From positions 1 through 35,008 of the forward strand of contig JAEHKV010000143.1 of NCBI GenBank assembly GCA_016838845.1: 35,008 bases of DNA. Reading direction: 5' to 3'. Each line of letters opens with the position of its first letter. Position 1 is the stretch's first letter. Positions 1 to 6,856 of the stretch are shown here, piece by piece. A program made the translations under genes and the position numbers. This stretch comes from Nitrosopumilales archaeon. GTDB taxonomy: Archaea > Thermoproteota > Nitrososphaeria > Nitrososphaerales > Nitrosopumilaceae. The notes under the pieces were generated by a model. It searched no databases. It was given only the letters and a program-made list of their open reading frames with translations, and had not been told where the DNA came from.

Positions 1-9
1 TCTTAATTC

Positions 10-108
10 TTATTTTTTAAATAGGATCCACATCCTTGTGCCCACCAAAATTCCAACTGCACTAATTATCAATATTGGGACAAGATATTGACCAATATTT
101 AGCTCCAC
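10..108 (-). CDS. Tiny single-span membrane protein (hypothetical)
   Basis: A 32-residue open frame starting with GTG encodes MELNIGQYLVPILIISAVGI followed by LVGTRMWILFKK. It is almost entirely one hydrophobic helix (about residues 8-29) ending in basic residues, which suggests an inner-side C terminus. An in-frame stop lies two codons upstream of the GTG, so the start is well bounded. A TATA-like AAATTATAAG lies about 28 nt upstream on the minus strand, the spacing expected for a leaderless archaeal transcript. I do not recognise a family. The ORF is very short, so it could be chance; the helix plus promoter spacing are the only support. Confidence 0.42.
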   Translation of the reverse strand: MELNIGQYLVPILIISAVGILVGTRMWILFKK

Positions 109-188
109 TTGTTATCCTATAAGCAAACATCTTATAATTTGTCTGCCTGAATTGAGAAACGATTAGATAAACTTGAAAAGATTCGTTA

Positions 189-206
189 ACATTTGATACA
201 AACTGT
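189..206 (+). repeat. Dispersed core repeat, copy 1 (solitary)
   Basis: ACATTTGATACAAACTGT differs at one base from the consensus core ACATTTGATACGAACTGT, which recurs at seven other places in the window. It is preceded by TTA, as in several other copies. No inverted partner is visible downstream, so this is a core-only copy. It lies in the 364-nt gene-free stretch (109-472) before the protease gene. Confidence 0.7.
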
Positions 207-245
207 CGCTGAGTCTTTTTATCTCTGAAATAGCTATTTGAAACA

Positions 246-328
246 CGGAAGCTAGCATGTGCTTGGAATAGTACGATTCATCTATTCATTGGCTTAGACC
301 AATGTAACTCATGGCTTGTTGGCTTCCG
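246..328. other. Possible structured element (nested inverted repeats)
   Basis: CGGAAGC (246-252) is complementary to GCTTCCG (322-328). Between them CATTGG (287-292) pairs with CCAATG (299-304) around a 6-nt loop. Together they could fold into a roughly 83-nt RNA with an outer 7-bp stem and an inner hairpin. It is not a tRNA: there is no T-loop motif and no usable anticodon arm. It may be a small RNA, an operator region or chance. It ends three bases before repeat copy 2. Confidence 0.3.
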
Positions 329-331
329 CCT

Positions 332-423
332 ACATTTGATATGAATCTGTTAACGGGTCTAAAATTAAACCAATAACGGTGCGGGTCTCAATAGACCCAG
401 CATTAACAGTTGTTATGAAATGT
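332..423 (+). repeat. Dispersed element, copy 2 (composite, with inverted partner)
   Basis: It begins with ACATTTGATATGAATCTGT (332-350) and ends with ACAGTTGTTATGAAATGT (406-423), a near reverse complement of the core. The 55-nt interior carries a GGGTCT module (355-392) and a perfect hairpin, GGGTCT (383-388), loop CAAT, AGACCC (393-398). The left part (331 to about 395) is repeated directly after the protease gene. The right end lies about 50 nt before the protease start and so near its promoter. Confidence 0.65.
355..392 (+). repeat. GGGTCT module, copy 1
   Basis: This 38-nt stretch starts GGGTCTAAAATTAAACCAAT and ends in GGTGCGGGTCTCAAT. It matches 1849-1886 at most positions, including an identical 15-nt block GGTGCGGGTCTCAAT. 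A more diverged version begins at 1690. It lies inside dispersed-element copy 2, while the 1849 copy stands without a core. Confidence 0.6.
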
Positions 424-472
424 GAATCTTTAACTCGTAATGCTTTAATACTCATTTTACAAGTTCAAAAAC

Positions 473-1663
473 GTGAAAACACTTCTTGCAGTTATTGTTT
501 CATTAACCTTGTTACTAGGCACATTTACTTTGACAAACGCCTTTGCTGCACAACCTAATGCTGACTCTGATTGGGTATACCTAATAAAAAATCATAATCA
601 AGGTCTCAAAAACGTGTTTGGTGTAAGGCATAATTTTGATGTAGGTTTTACAACCATTTTGAGTGAAAATCAAGTAGCTGGTTTAGAACGTGGAGGACTC
701 GAAATTGAAAAAGTTCCATTATATCAAATTACAAAGCCACCAGGAGGATGTGATCCATGGCCAGATTGTAAAAATGGCGGTGGTGGTGATGAAGGAGGTA
801 GTGATACAAGAGCCTCTACTCCGTCAACACAAACCCCTTGGGGCATTGATATGATTTACAGAAATACAGGCGTTACTCCAAGTGGTGGAAACGGAGTTAA
901 TGTTGCATTACTAGATACTGGAGTAAACAAAGATCATCTTGACCTAAAAAGCAGAATCACAGATTGTAAAGATTTCACAAAGGGTCCTATGATAAAAAAC
1001 ACATGCAAAGATGGTAATGGACATGGTACTCATACGGCAGGAACAATTCTAGCTGATGGTGGTTTTGATAATTTAGGAATCTATGGTGTTGCACCAGATG
1101 CTAATTTAATGGCATACAAAGTATGTGCTTCTGGTTGTTGGACCGATGACATTGCAGCTGCCATTGACTTTGCTGGAAATAATGGTGCAAATATTATTAG
1201 TATGAGTTTAGGTGGTGATTCGCAAAGCTCCTTGATTAGTGCAGCTATTGCTCGTAATCCACATATTTTGATTGTAGCTGCTGCAGGCAACGATGGACCT
1301 GCAGATGGCAGCATAGATTATCCTGGGGCAAACTCAAACGTTGTTGCAGTAGGTGCAATAGATGTTAACGTATCTGTACCAAGCTGGTCAAGTAGAGGAG
1401 TAAATGACGGTGATTATATTGTTGAAGAACGAGAAGTGGAAGTTGGAGCTCCAGGAGTTGCAGTAGAATCTACTTGGAATGATGGAAGCTATAACACAAT
1501 TTCAGGAACATCAATGGCAACCCCACATGTTAGTGGATTAGCAGCAAAGTTCTGGCAAGGAAATGCACCAGATACCAGAGCATACTTGCATACTCTAGCA
1601 AGTGATATTTGGTTTATCGGTGATGACACCGCAACAGGATTTGGACTACCACAAGTTCCATAG
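473..1663 (+). CDS. Secreted subtilisin-like serine protease (peptidase S8)
   Basis: A 396-residue exported endopeptidase of the subtilase family. Residues 1-25 are a signal peptide ending ...TNAFA before AQPN. Residues of about 35-85 resemble an inhibitor-I9-type propeptide. A Cys/Gly-rich linker follows (CDPWPDCKNGGGG, about 93-105). The catalytic domain shows the full triad: Asp148 in LLDTG, His184 in GNGHGTHTAG, Ser347 in SGTSMATPH, with the oxyanion Asn273 in AAAGNDG. It ends shortly after the catalytic domain, with no extra C-terminal module or anchor, so it should be released or loosely held outside the cell. The start is GTG; a TATA-like GCTTTAATAC lies about 26-30 nt upstream, which suits a leaderless message. 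Direct repeats flank it on both sides. Substrate cannot be read from the sequence. Confidence 0.93.
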   Translation: MKTLLAVIVSLTLLLGTFTLTNAFAAQPNADSDWVYLIKNHNQGLKNVFGVRHNFDVGFTTILSENQVAGLERGGLEIEKVPLYQITKPPGGCDPWPDCKNGGGGDEGGSDTRASTPSTQTPWGIDMIYRNTGVTPSGGNGVNVALLDTGVNKDHLDLKSRITDCKDFTKGPMIKNTCKDGNGHGTHTAGTILADGGFDNLGIYGVAPDANLMAYKVCASGCWTDDIAAAIDFAGNNGANIISMSLGGDSQSSLISAAIARNPHILIVAAAGNDGPADGSIDYPGANSNVVAVGAIDVNVSVPSWSSRGVNDGDYIVEEREVEVGAPGVAVESTWNDGSYNTISGTSMATPHVSGLAAKFWQGNAPDTRAYLHTLASDIWFIGDDTATGFGLPQVP

Positions 1664-1666
1664 TCT

Positions 1667-1733
1667 ACATTTGATATGACCTGTTAACTGGGTCCAAAAT
1701 AAGACCAAATAACGTACCAGGTCCCTCTGGAGT
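1667..1733 (+). repeat. Dispersed element, copy 3 (right flank of protease gene)
   Basis: ACATTTGATATGACCTGT (1667-1684) is followed by TTAACTGGGTCCAAAATAAG and a degenerate GGGTCT-type module. Aligned to 331-395 it shares the same order of blocks: core with the TATGA variant, TTAAC, GGGTC, AAAAT, ACCAA, TAACG. The two copies are therefore direct repeats bracketing the protease gene. It starts four bases after the protease stop. No inverted partner of the core is evident. Confidence 0.6.
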
Positions 1734-1848
1734 AGGGAGTTGAACTTTTAGTTTGTATCCACTGAATGGAATCAAATTAGGTAGTGAAAAGAGTATCTAA
1801 AACCTCGTTTTAATCTAAATTTTTTCTCGCAGTTCACTATGATAATTT

Positions 1849-1886
1849 GGGTCTAAATTAAAACCAAAACTGGTGCGGGTCTCAAT
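1849..1886 (+). repeat. GGGTCT module, copy 2
   Basis: Starts GGGTCTAAATTAAAACCAAA and ends GGTGCGGGTCTCAAT, closely matching 355-392. It lies between the protease and the convergent histidine kinase gene. The right half of the GGGTCT/AGACCC hairpin seen in copy 1 is changed here, so the hairpin is not conserved. Confidence 0.6.
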
Positions 1887-1920
1887 GGATTCAACCTTTT
1901 TGGAAAAATAAAGATAAAAC

Positions 1921-3285
1921 CTATTTGTTAGGTAGTAACAAGTGAATTTCAGCACCTTGATTAGTTCCAGCTGATTTTGCCCAGATCTTTCCACCATGAA
2001 GTTCTGCTATGCATTTACAAACAGATAGTCCTAACCCAACTCCTCCATGTTCTCGTGTAGTAGAGAGATCTGCTTGATAGAATTTTGTAAAAATTTTATC
2101 AAGTTTTGATTTTTGTATTCCAATTCCATTATCCTTTACAATAATTTTAGTAAAGCGTCCCTCCAGGCATAATTTTACGTGTATTTTACCATTGTTTTTG
2201 GGGCAGAATTTTATTGCGTTCGTAAGTAAATTAATCAAAATTTGTTGTATTTTTTCTTCATCATATAAACATGAAAGATTATCTTCAATGTCAGCTGTAA
2301 TTACCACGCCATGGTTATCTGCTTGTGGTTTTACTTTTTGTATAGTTTTGGTAACTATTTCGCAAGGGTCGTGTATCTTTTTTTGTAATTGAAACTCTCC
2401 GAGTTCCATCTTGTGCACATCCAAAATGTCTGATACAAGTTTTATCATAGATTCTGTAGATTGATTTACGATTTTTAGGGCACGACGTTGTTTTTCATCA
2501 AGTGCACCAAACTGCTTTGAAAGTAAGAGATCGATATAACCCTTCATGGGAACAAGAGGCGTCTTTAATTCATGGGTAATCATAGTTATGAATTCGCTTT
2601 TTTCTGTATCAAATTTTTTAAGTTGTTGATTTTGTTTTCTAATGGTATTTTCCCTATTTTCTAGTTCACTTCTTACTTGATGTAATTCTGATATATCTCT
2701 AATAACGGTATTACTGCCAATTAATTTACCAGTATCATCATAAAGACTATTTGCACTAACAAGAGCTGGAAAAGTGGTTCCATTTTTTCTTTTCATCCAA
2801 ATCTCTCTATTTTTTACGTAACCATTCTTATTCCAAGACTCAAGAGAGTCAAACATTGCCACTTTGCTTTTTCCAGCAGTGTGATCAAATATTGAGCTTC
2901 CAATGACTTCTGGTTTGGAATATCCTAAGTTCGTTAGGTAAGAAATATTGCATTCAATGATTGCCCCATTTGTATCTATTATACGACAAAGATCAGGCAA
3001 ATCATCGTATAGACTTTTCAAGTTTATGTCATTTTTTATTATTTTTCTTAATTTCTGACGTGAATCTTGAACCACGACCTCTTTTTCGGGCAAATGTTTT
3101 TTATTATACTCTAGAACGTTTGGCTTCTTGATCATATCTAGAATAAATTCATCGGTTTTTACTAGTTCATGTTTTAACAGTCCTGACTTCTTTTCTAATA
3201 AATTAAAAATTTGTTCGTCAATAGCCTGTAGAGATTCTATTTTTGGGTTAAACACAACGTTTTCACTTTTAGTCAGTTCTTTCAT
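1921..3285 (-). CDS. Cytosolic PAS-domain sensor histidine kinase
   Basis: A 454-residue two-component kinase with no membrane segment or signal peptide, so it should sense a cytoplasmic or diffusible cue. Order of parts: N-terminal helical region (1-90); PAS domain (about 95-205; DTNGAIIECN, and a PAC-type end RDISELHQ); short coiled coil (205-230); HisKA with phospho-acceptor His238 in ITHELKTPL; HATPase with N-box Asn356 (NLLTNAIKF), G1 box DNGIGI (385-390) and G2 box GGVGLGL (414-420). All catalytic boxes are intact. The product reads toward the protease; the regulator-type gene at 3435 is divergent from it, about 150 nt away, which suggests a kinase/regulator pair. Confidence 0.92.
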   Translation of the reverse strand: MKELTKSENVVFNPKIESLQAIDEQIFNLLEKKSGLLKHELVKTDEFILDMIKKPNVLEYNKKHLPEKEVVVQDSRQKLRKIIKNDINLKSLYDDLPDLCRIIDTNGAIIECNISYLTNLGYSKPEVIGSSIFDHTAGKSKVAMFDSLESWNKNGYVKNREIWMKRKNGTTFPALVSANSLYDDTGKLIGSNTVIRDISELHQVRSELENRENTIRKQNQQLKKFDTEKSEFITMITHELKTPLVPMKGYIDLLLSKQFGALDEKQRRALKIVNQSTESMIKLVSDILDVHKMELGEFQLQKKIHDPCEIVTKTIQKVKPQADNHGVVITADIEDNLSCLYDEEKIQQILINLLTNAIKFCPKNNGKIHVKLCLEGRFTKIIVKDNGIGIQKSKLDKIFTKFYQADLSTTREHGGVGLGLSVCKCIAELHGGKIWAKSAGTNQGAEIHLLLPNK

Positions 3286-3434
3286 TTCTGGATAATAATT
3301 TGAGATAGTTATCTAAGTAAGCTAGTTTGTCATTTTTTGAATTTACAGTATGAAAAAAGATACCTATTAGGCTTTTATTAATATGAAAAAAATACTTATG
3401 AGCATTAAATAAGCCAATTAGAAATGTTTTGTCA

Positions 3435-4316
3435 ATGAAAGATAATGGTTTTACCAAAAGTGACAACATTATTCGCCTTATTGGCAAAAAATGGGTCCTA
3501 TTAATTCTGAAAGAAATTAAAAAGAAAGAGGAAATTCGTTTTAACCAATTGAAACTAGTAGTCGAGATCACTTCAGCTACACTATCTTCAATTCTTAAAG
3601 ATCTTGAACATAATCATATAATTCAGAAAACATATAGTGAATTTTATTCTGGTGTAGCTTATTCATTAACAGAAAAAGGAAAAAAAATTATCGATTTTAT
3701 TAAACCAATAGAATGTCTCCAAAGCAGCTCTGATATTGATAACTACAAAATATTAATGAAATCATTGTTGTCGTTAACTATTGAAAAGAAATTACTTGAA
3801 ATCGGGAACCACGAATTTCAAGAGATTTTGAATAGGCTGAAAGAGGATGAGCGTTCTTTAGCTGATTGTTATGACGATCAGGAGCTGCTCAAAAGAATAC
3901 TTTATGATCTTTTTGGAAAATCATATGAACGTGCTGATGTAATTACTACTGCATCCAAAACACTAGAAGACTGCCAAGGAATTATAATTGATGATGACCC
4001 TGATGCGGTGGATTCTATTTCACAGATTTTAGAGAGTAGGGGTGTATGTATTGTGGGCAAAGGATACAACGGCGAAGAAGCCTTTCAATTGTTTAAGAAA
4101 CTACGGCCAAAATTTGTGGTGCTAGACATGAAAATGCCCGAATATGATGGATCTTATGCTATCAAGAAAATAAAAAATGAAGATCCCAATGCCAAGATTA
4201 TTGGTATAACAGGATACCAAGAGCATGATTTTGATAAAAACGAAGTTACTGCAGTTTTTACCAAACCATTAAACATGATTGAAATTGTTTCATTCATACA
4301 AGACACGATTTGTTAG
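3435..4316 (+). CDS. HxlR-like winged helix fused to a C-terminal receiver domain
   Basis: A predicted DNA-binding response regulator with reversed order. Residues 1-95 form a winged helix of HxlR/MarR type (IGKKWVLLILKEI, RFNQL, LSSILKDLE, YSLTEKGK). A helical linker follows, then a CheY-like receiver (about 175-292) with acidic IIDDDPD, phospho-acceptor Asp in VVLDMKMPEYDG, switch Thr in GITGY and Lys in FTKPL. Most bacterial regulators place the receiver first. The receiver DNA is nearly repeated in the gene at 6857. I chose the ATG at 3435; an in-frame TTG at 3429 adds two residues. It is divergent from the histidine kinase at 1921-3285. Confidence 0.85.
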   Translation: MKDNGFTKSDNIIRLIGKKWVLLILKEIKKKEEIRFNQLKLVVEITSATLSSILKDLEHNHIIQKTYSEFYSGVAYSLTEKGKKIIDFIKPIECLQSSSDIDNYKILMKSLLSLTIEKKLLEIGNHEFQEILNRLKEDERSLADCYDDQELLKRILYDLFGKSYERADVITTASKTLEDCQGIIIDDDPDAVDSISQILESRGVCIVGKGYNGEEAFQLFKKLRPKFVVLDMKMPEYDGSYAIKKIKNEDPNAKIIGITGYQEHDFDKNEVTAVFTKPLNMIEIVSFIQDTIC

Positions 4317-4325
4317 TAATTGGTA
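3966..4325 (+). repeat. Receiver cassette, copy 1 (360-bp near repeat)
   Basis: The DNA from GAAGACTGCC to TAATTGGTA, including nine bases beyond the stop codon, aligns without length change to 7271-7630. Long identical blocks occur, for example the stretch encoding MKMPEYDG and KKIKNEDPNAKII. Similarity continuing past the stop codon points to duplication or gene conversion at DNA level rather than protein-level conservation alone. Confidence 0.8.
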
Positions 4326-4448
4326 AGCACAACTGTTTCAAATGAATCAGATCCCAATTTATGCCTGAAATATGCTCAAGATGAATGATTTTTTGCCATG
4401 TTTTGCATAATCAATAAAGTTTGCAATCTATTTTTTTATTCTAAATTA

Positions 4449-4466
4449 ACATTTGATACGAACTGT
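4449..4466 (+). repeat. Dispersed core repeat, copy 4
   Basis: A perfect consensus core ACATTTGATACGAACTGT preceded by TTA. It lies in the 207-nt space between the receiver/HTH gene and the cyclase-like gene, 58 nt before the latter's start. A weak partner-like ACCGTTATGTAATTT follows at about 4469. The TATA-like box of the next gene lies downstream of it. Confidence 0.75.
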
Positions 4467-4492
4467 CAACCGTTATGTAATTTTTAAGACAA

Positions 4493-4504
4493 CTTTATTA
4501 AATT
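4493..4504 (+). promoter_or_regulatory. TATA-like box for the cyclase-like gene
   Basis: CTTTATTAAATT is centred about 26 nt before the ATG at 4524, the normal archaeal TATA-to-start distance for a leaderless transcript. No ribosome binding site is present before the ATG, which agrees with leaderless translation. Confidence 0.45.
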
Positions 4505-4523
4505 CATCAATGCTTAATATTTA

Positions 4524-5231
4524 ATGGAATTTAGTGAACCAGAACCACAATTAGAGGATTCTAAGATTCCAAATGAAACTCCTGTAGGTTTTGAGCTTCC
4601 AAATGCGAATCTACAGACCCAGCAAAAAGAAATGTCCGCTGCGGATTATATGGTGGCTTTTTCTGGCCAGTCACAAAATTATTGTGTTGGTATTGTACAG
4701 ATGTGCGAATCAGCTATTATAACCAGTACTCTTCATCGAACAAAAATCATGAAGTATTACGAGGTATTTCTAAATTCCATGTCTCAAGTTTTGTCCAAAT
4801 ACGATGCTAATGTAATGAAAAATGCTGGCGACAGTTTATACTTCTATTTTCCAAGAACAGGCAGGGCTGACAAACAATATGGTTTTATGAGTTGTGCTGA
4901 ATGTGGCATTGAATTAGTAGATATGCGTGACGAACTTAATATGCATTTGGCAAAAATAGATTTGCCACCAGTGAATTATCGTGTTGGCTCAGATTATGGA
5001 CAGGTTGTAATGATGAAATCAAACAAATCTCTTTCAATTGACATGATTGGATCTCCTATTAGCATCTGTACAAAGATAGTTCAAAAATGCCCAGACAATG
5101 AATTTGTTGTAGGCAGTGAATTGCAGAAAATAATCAAGGTCTTTAACGATTATACTTTAGAAGAGATGAAGGGATACGAGTTGGAGATTGGATATGATTA
5201 CAAGACTTTTTCAGTCTCGAGACGATCATAA
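4524..5231 (+). CDS. Class III nucleotidyl-cyclase-homology protein, probably degenerate
   Basis: 235 residues. After a low-complexity N-terminal 45 residues comes an adenylate/guanylate cyclase homology domain (about 50-205). The second metal-site motif is clear (NAGDSLYFYF, Asp103), as is the central YRVGSDYGQVV strand (about 152-162). However, the first metal-binding Asp, expected in the IVD-type strand, is Gln59 (GIVQMCES). The normally conserved Asn of the substrate-binding helix is Ser180 (SPISICTKI), and the usual Arg is Lys184. The paralogue at 8820-9512 keeps the Asp and Asn. The product may bind a nucleotide without cyclising it, or act as a regulatory partner. It sits between a receiver/HTH gene and a histidine kinase. 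Alternative: an active enzyme with shifted ligands. Confidence 0.78.
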   Translation: MEFSEPEPQLEDSKIPNETPVGFELPNANLQTQQKEMSAADYMVAFSGQSQNYCVGIVQMCESAIITSTLHRTKIMKYYEVFLNSMSQVLSKYDANVMKNAGDSLYFYFPRTGRADKQYGFMSCAECGIELVDMRDELNMHLAKIDLPPVNYRVGSDYGQVVMMKSNKSLSIDMIGSPISICTKIVQKCPDNEFVVGSELQKIIKVFNDYTLEEMKGYELEIGYDYKTFSVSRRS

Positions 5232-5276
5232 ATAAAATATAACTACATTCAAAGGACATGTTAAATTCCAAAAACC

Positions 5277-6377
5277 ATGACCTCTGAATTAAAGACAACT
5301 AGACTCGGTACCACAACAGATAAGCTGATCAAAGATGTATCTGAGGCTCGAATTGAGGCCGAATTACAACTTGTACAGTTAAAAAACATGATCAGAGCAC
5401 TTGATGAATCATCAATTGTAACTATAATTGATACTGAAGGACATATCAAATACGTAAACGACAAGTTTTGTGAAGTCTCAAAATATTCTAGAGAAGAAAT
5501 TCTTGGGGAAAAAATCCAAACTATCAGGGCAGAAATCCATCCATCAGAATTTTACGACGAGTTATGGAATACAATAAAGAGTGGCAGGGTGTGGCATGGT
5601 GAGATATGTAACAAGGCAAAGGATGGAAGCTATTTTTGGAACAAAGCTACGATTGTGCCATTTTTTGACAAATACGGAAAAATAATTGAATATGTTGTCA
5701 TTCGAACAGATATCACACAACAGAAAAAAAATGAGAGGTTTCTGGCAATTGGAGAATTAGCTGCTAGGATAGCACACGACTTGCGTAATCCACTCAGCGT
5801 CATCAAAACTACAGTTGATGGCATGACAATCGAGCTTGAGAAAAACCAGAATGGGAACTTGAAACAGAATTTAGAAAGACTAAACCGAGGAGTTAGTAGA
5901 ATGACTCATCAAGTAGAAAATGTGTTAGACTTTGTGAAAGCTGTTCCACTGAATTTACAAAAAACGTCCTTACTTGATGTAATTAGGTCTGCCACTGATA
6001 GAGCAGATGTGGGCTCAACTAAAATAAAATTCCCACAAGATGATATCAAAGTTATCTGTGATGCTAATAGACTGGAGGTTGCATTTGCAAACATTATACA
6101 AAATTCAATTCAGGCAATAAATGGGAATGGTAAAATAGAAATTAGATTTATTGATAATCATTCAGATGTAATGATAGAGTTTGAGGATTCAGGCCCTGGT
6201 ATTACTGAAGAAAATTTGCCAAAAATTTTTGATCCTTTATTTACAACAAAACAAATAGGTACTGGTTTGGGTTTGGTGACAACCAAAAATATAGTGGAAC
6301 AGCATGATGGTGAGATTGCTGTGAAAAATAACCCGACTATATTTTCAATAGAGCTACCAAAAAATCTCTTAGATTAA
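5277..6377 (+). CDS. Cytosolic PAS-domain sensor histidine kinase
   Basis: A 366-residue soluble kinase. Residues 20-45 are a coiled-coil lead. A PAS domain with PAC end spans about 40-150 (DTEGHIKYVN, GEIC.KAKDGSYFWN, VIRTDIT); the GEIC/W-rich form resembles flavin- or heme-type PAS families, but no ligand residue can be assigned. HisKA has His167 in IAHDLRNPL. HATPase boxes are Asn276 (NIIQNSIQAI), DSGPGI (304-309) and GTGLGL (328-333). It begins 45 nt after the cyclase-like gene and has its own TATA-like AAATATAACTA at about 5235-5245. Its stop overlaps by 4 bp the convergent receiver gene at 6374-6724, a natural candidate partner. Confidence 0.92.
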   Translation: MTSELKTTRLGTTTDKLIKDVSEARIEAELQLVQLKNMIRALDESSIVTIIDTEGHIKYVNDKFCEVSKYSREEILGEKIQTIRAEIHPSEFYDELWNTIKSGRVWHGEICNKAKDGSYFWNKATIVPFFDKYGKIIEYVVIRTDITQQKKNERFLAIGELAARIAHDLRNPLSVIKTTVDGMTIELEKNQNGNLKQNLERLNRGVSRMTHQVENVLDFVKAVPLNLQKTSLLDVIRSATDRADVGSTKIKFPQDDIKVICDANRLEVAFANIIQNSIQAINGNGKIEIRFIDNHSDVMIEFEDSGPGITEENLPKIFDPLFTTKQIGTGLGLVTTKNIVEQHDGEIAVKNNPTIFSIELPKNLLD

Positions 6378-6724
6378 TTTAATATTTTCTTGATCAGCTC
6401 ATCAGCATCAAATGGTTTGGTAACTACCGAATGGACAATTTTGTGTTTTGCGATTTCATCTGTTCTATGGTCCAAACTACCGCTAACCACTATTACTTTG
6501 GCATTAGGATCTAACTTGCTAATCTCCTCAACTGCGTAATGGCCATCATATTCTGGCATCAGCAAATCCAACAAGACCGTGTCAGGATTATGTTTTCTGT
6601 AAAGCGTAACAGCATCTTTGCCGTTATATCCAACTCCAATTACATCAATTCCCTTCAATTTCAGAAGGTAGTCTAAACTTTCGACACTGTCTTGATCATC
6701 ATCTATTATTATTACGCTAGTCAC
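6374..6724 (-). CDS. Single-domain receiver (CheY-like response regulator)
   Basis: About 116 residues and nothing beyond the receiver fold: acidic IIIDDDQD, phospho-acceptor Asp in VLLDLLMPEYDG, Ser in VVSGS, Lys in VTKPF. It has no output domain, so it probably works by protein contact. I chose the GTG at 6724, which starts right at the first beta strand and has TTTAAATTAA about 30-40 nt upstream; a TTG at 6784 would add 20 residues unlike the family. Its last 4 bp overlap the 3' end of the histidine kinase gene on the other strand. The sequence is close to the receivers at 3966 and 7271. Confidence 0.88.
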   Translation of the reverse strand: MTSVIIIDDDQDSVESLDYLLKLKGIDVIGVGYNGKDAVTLYRKHNPDTVLLDLLMPEYDGHYAVEEISKLDPNAKVIVVSGSLDHRTDEIAKHKIVHSVVTKPFDADELIKKILN

Positions 6725-6856
6725 CTTTTTACCCAGTTGAATGGCATTAAATAATGTTAATTTAAAAAAACTTTTGATTGGCAATAGTTGCCTTCAAACT
6801 CGTAATCTGACTACAAAGGAATAGTTTTGACCAATATGTTGAAGCAAGAGTGCTAA

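Noticed and set aside
246-328. Possible tRNA because of a 7-bp outer stem and similar length
   Set aside because: No TTC-type T-arm, no anticodon arm and no conserved G/A positions; kept only as a possible structured element.
1815-1997. 60-residue minus-strand frame near the kinase 3' end
   Set aside because: It overlaps the conserved HATPase end of the kinase in another frame and lacks a promoter.
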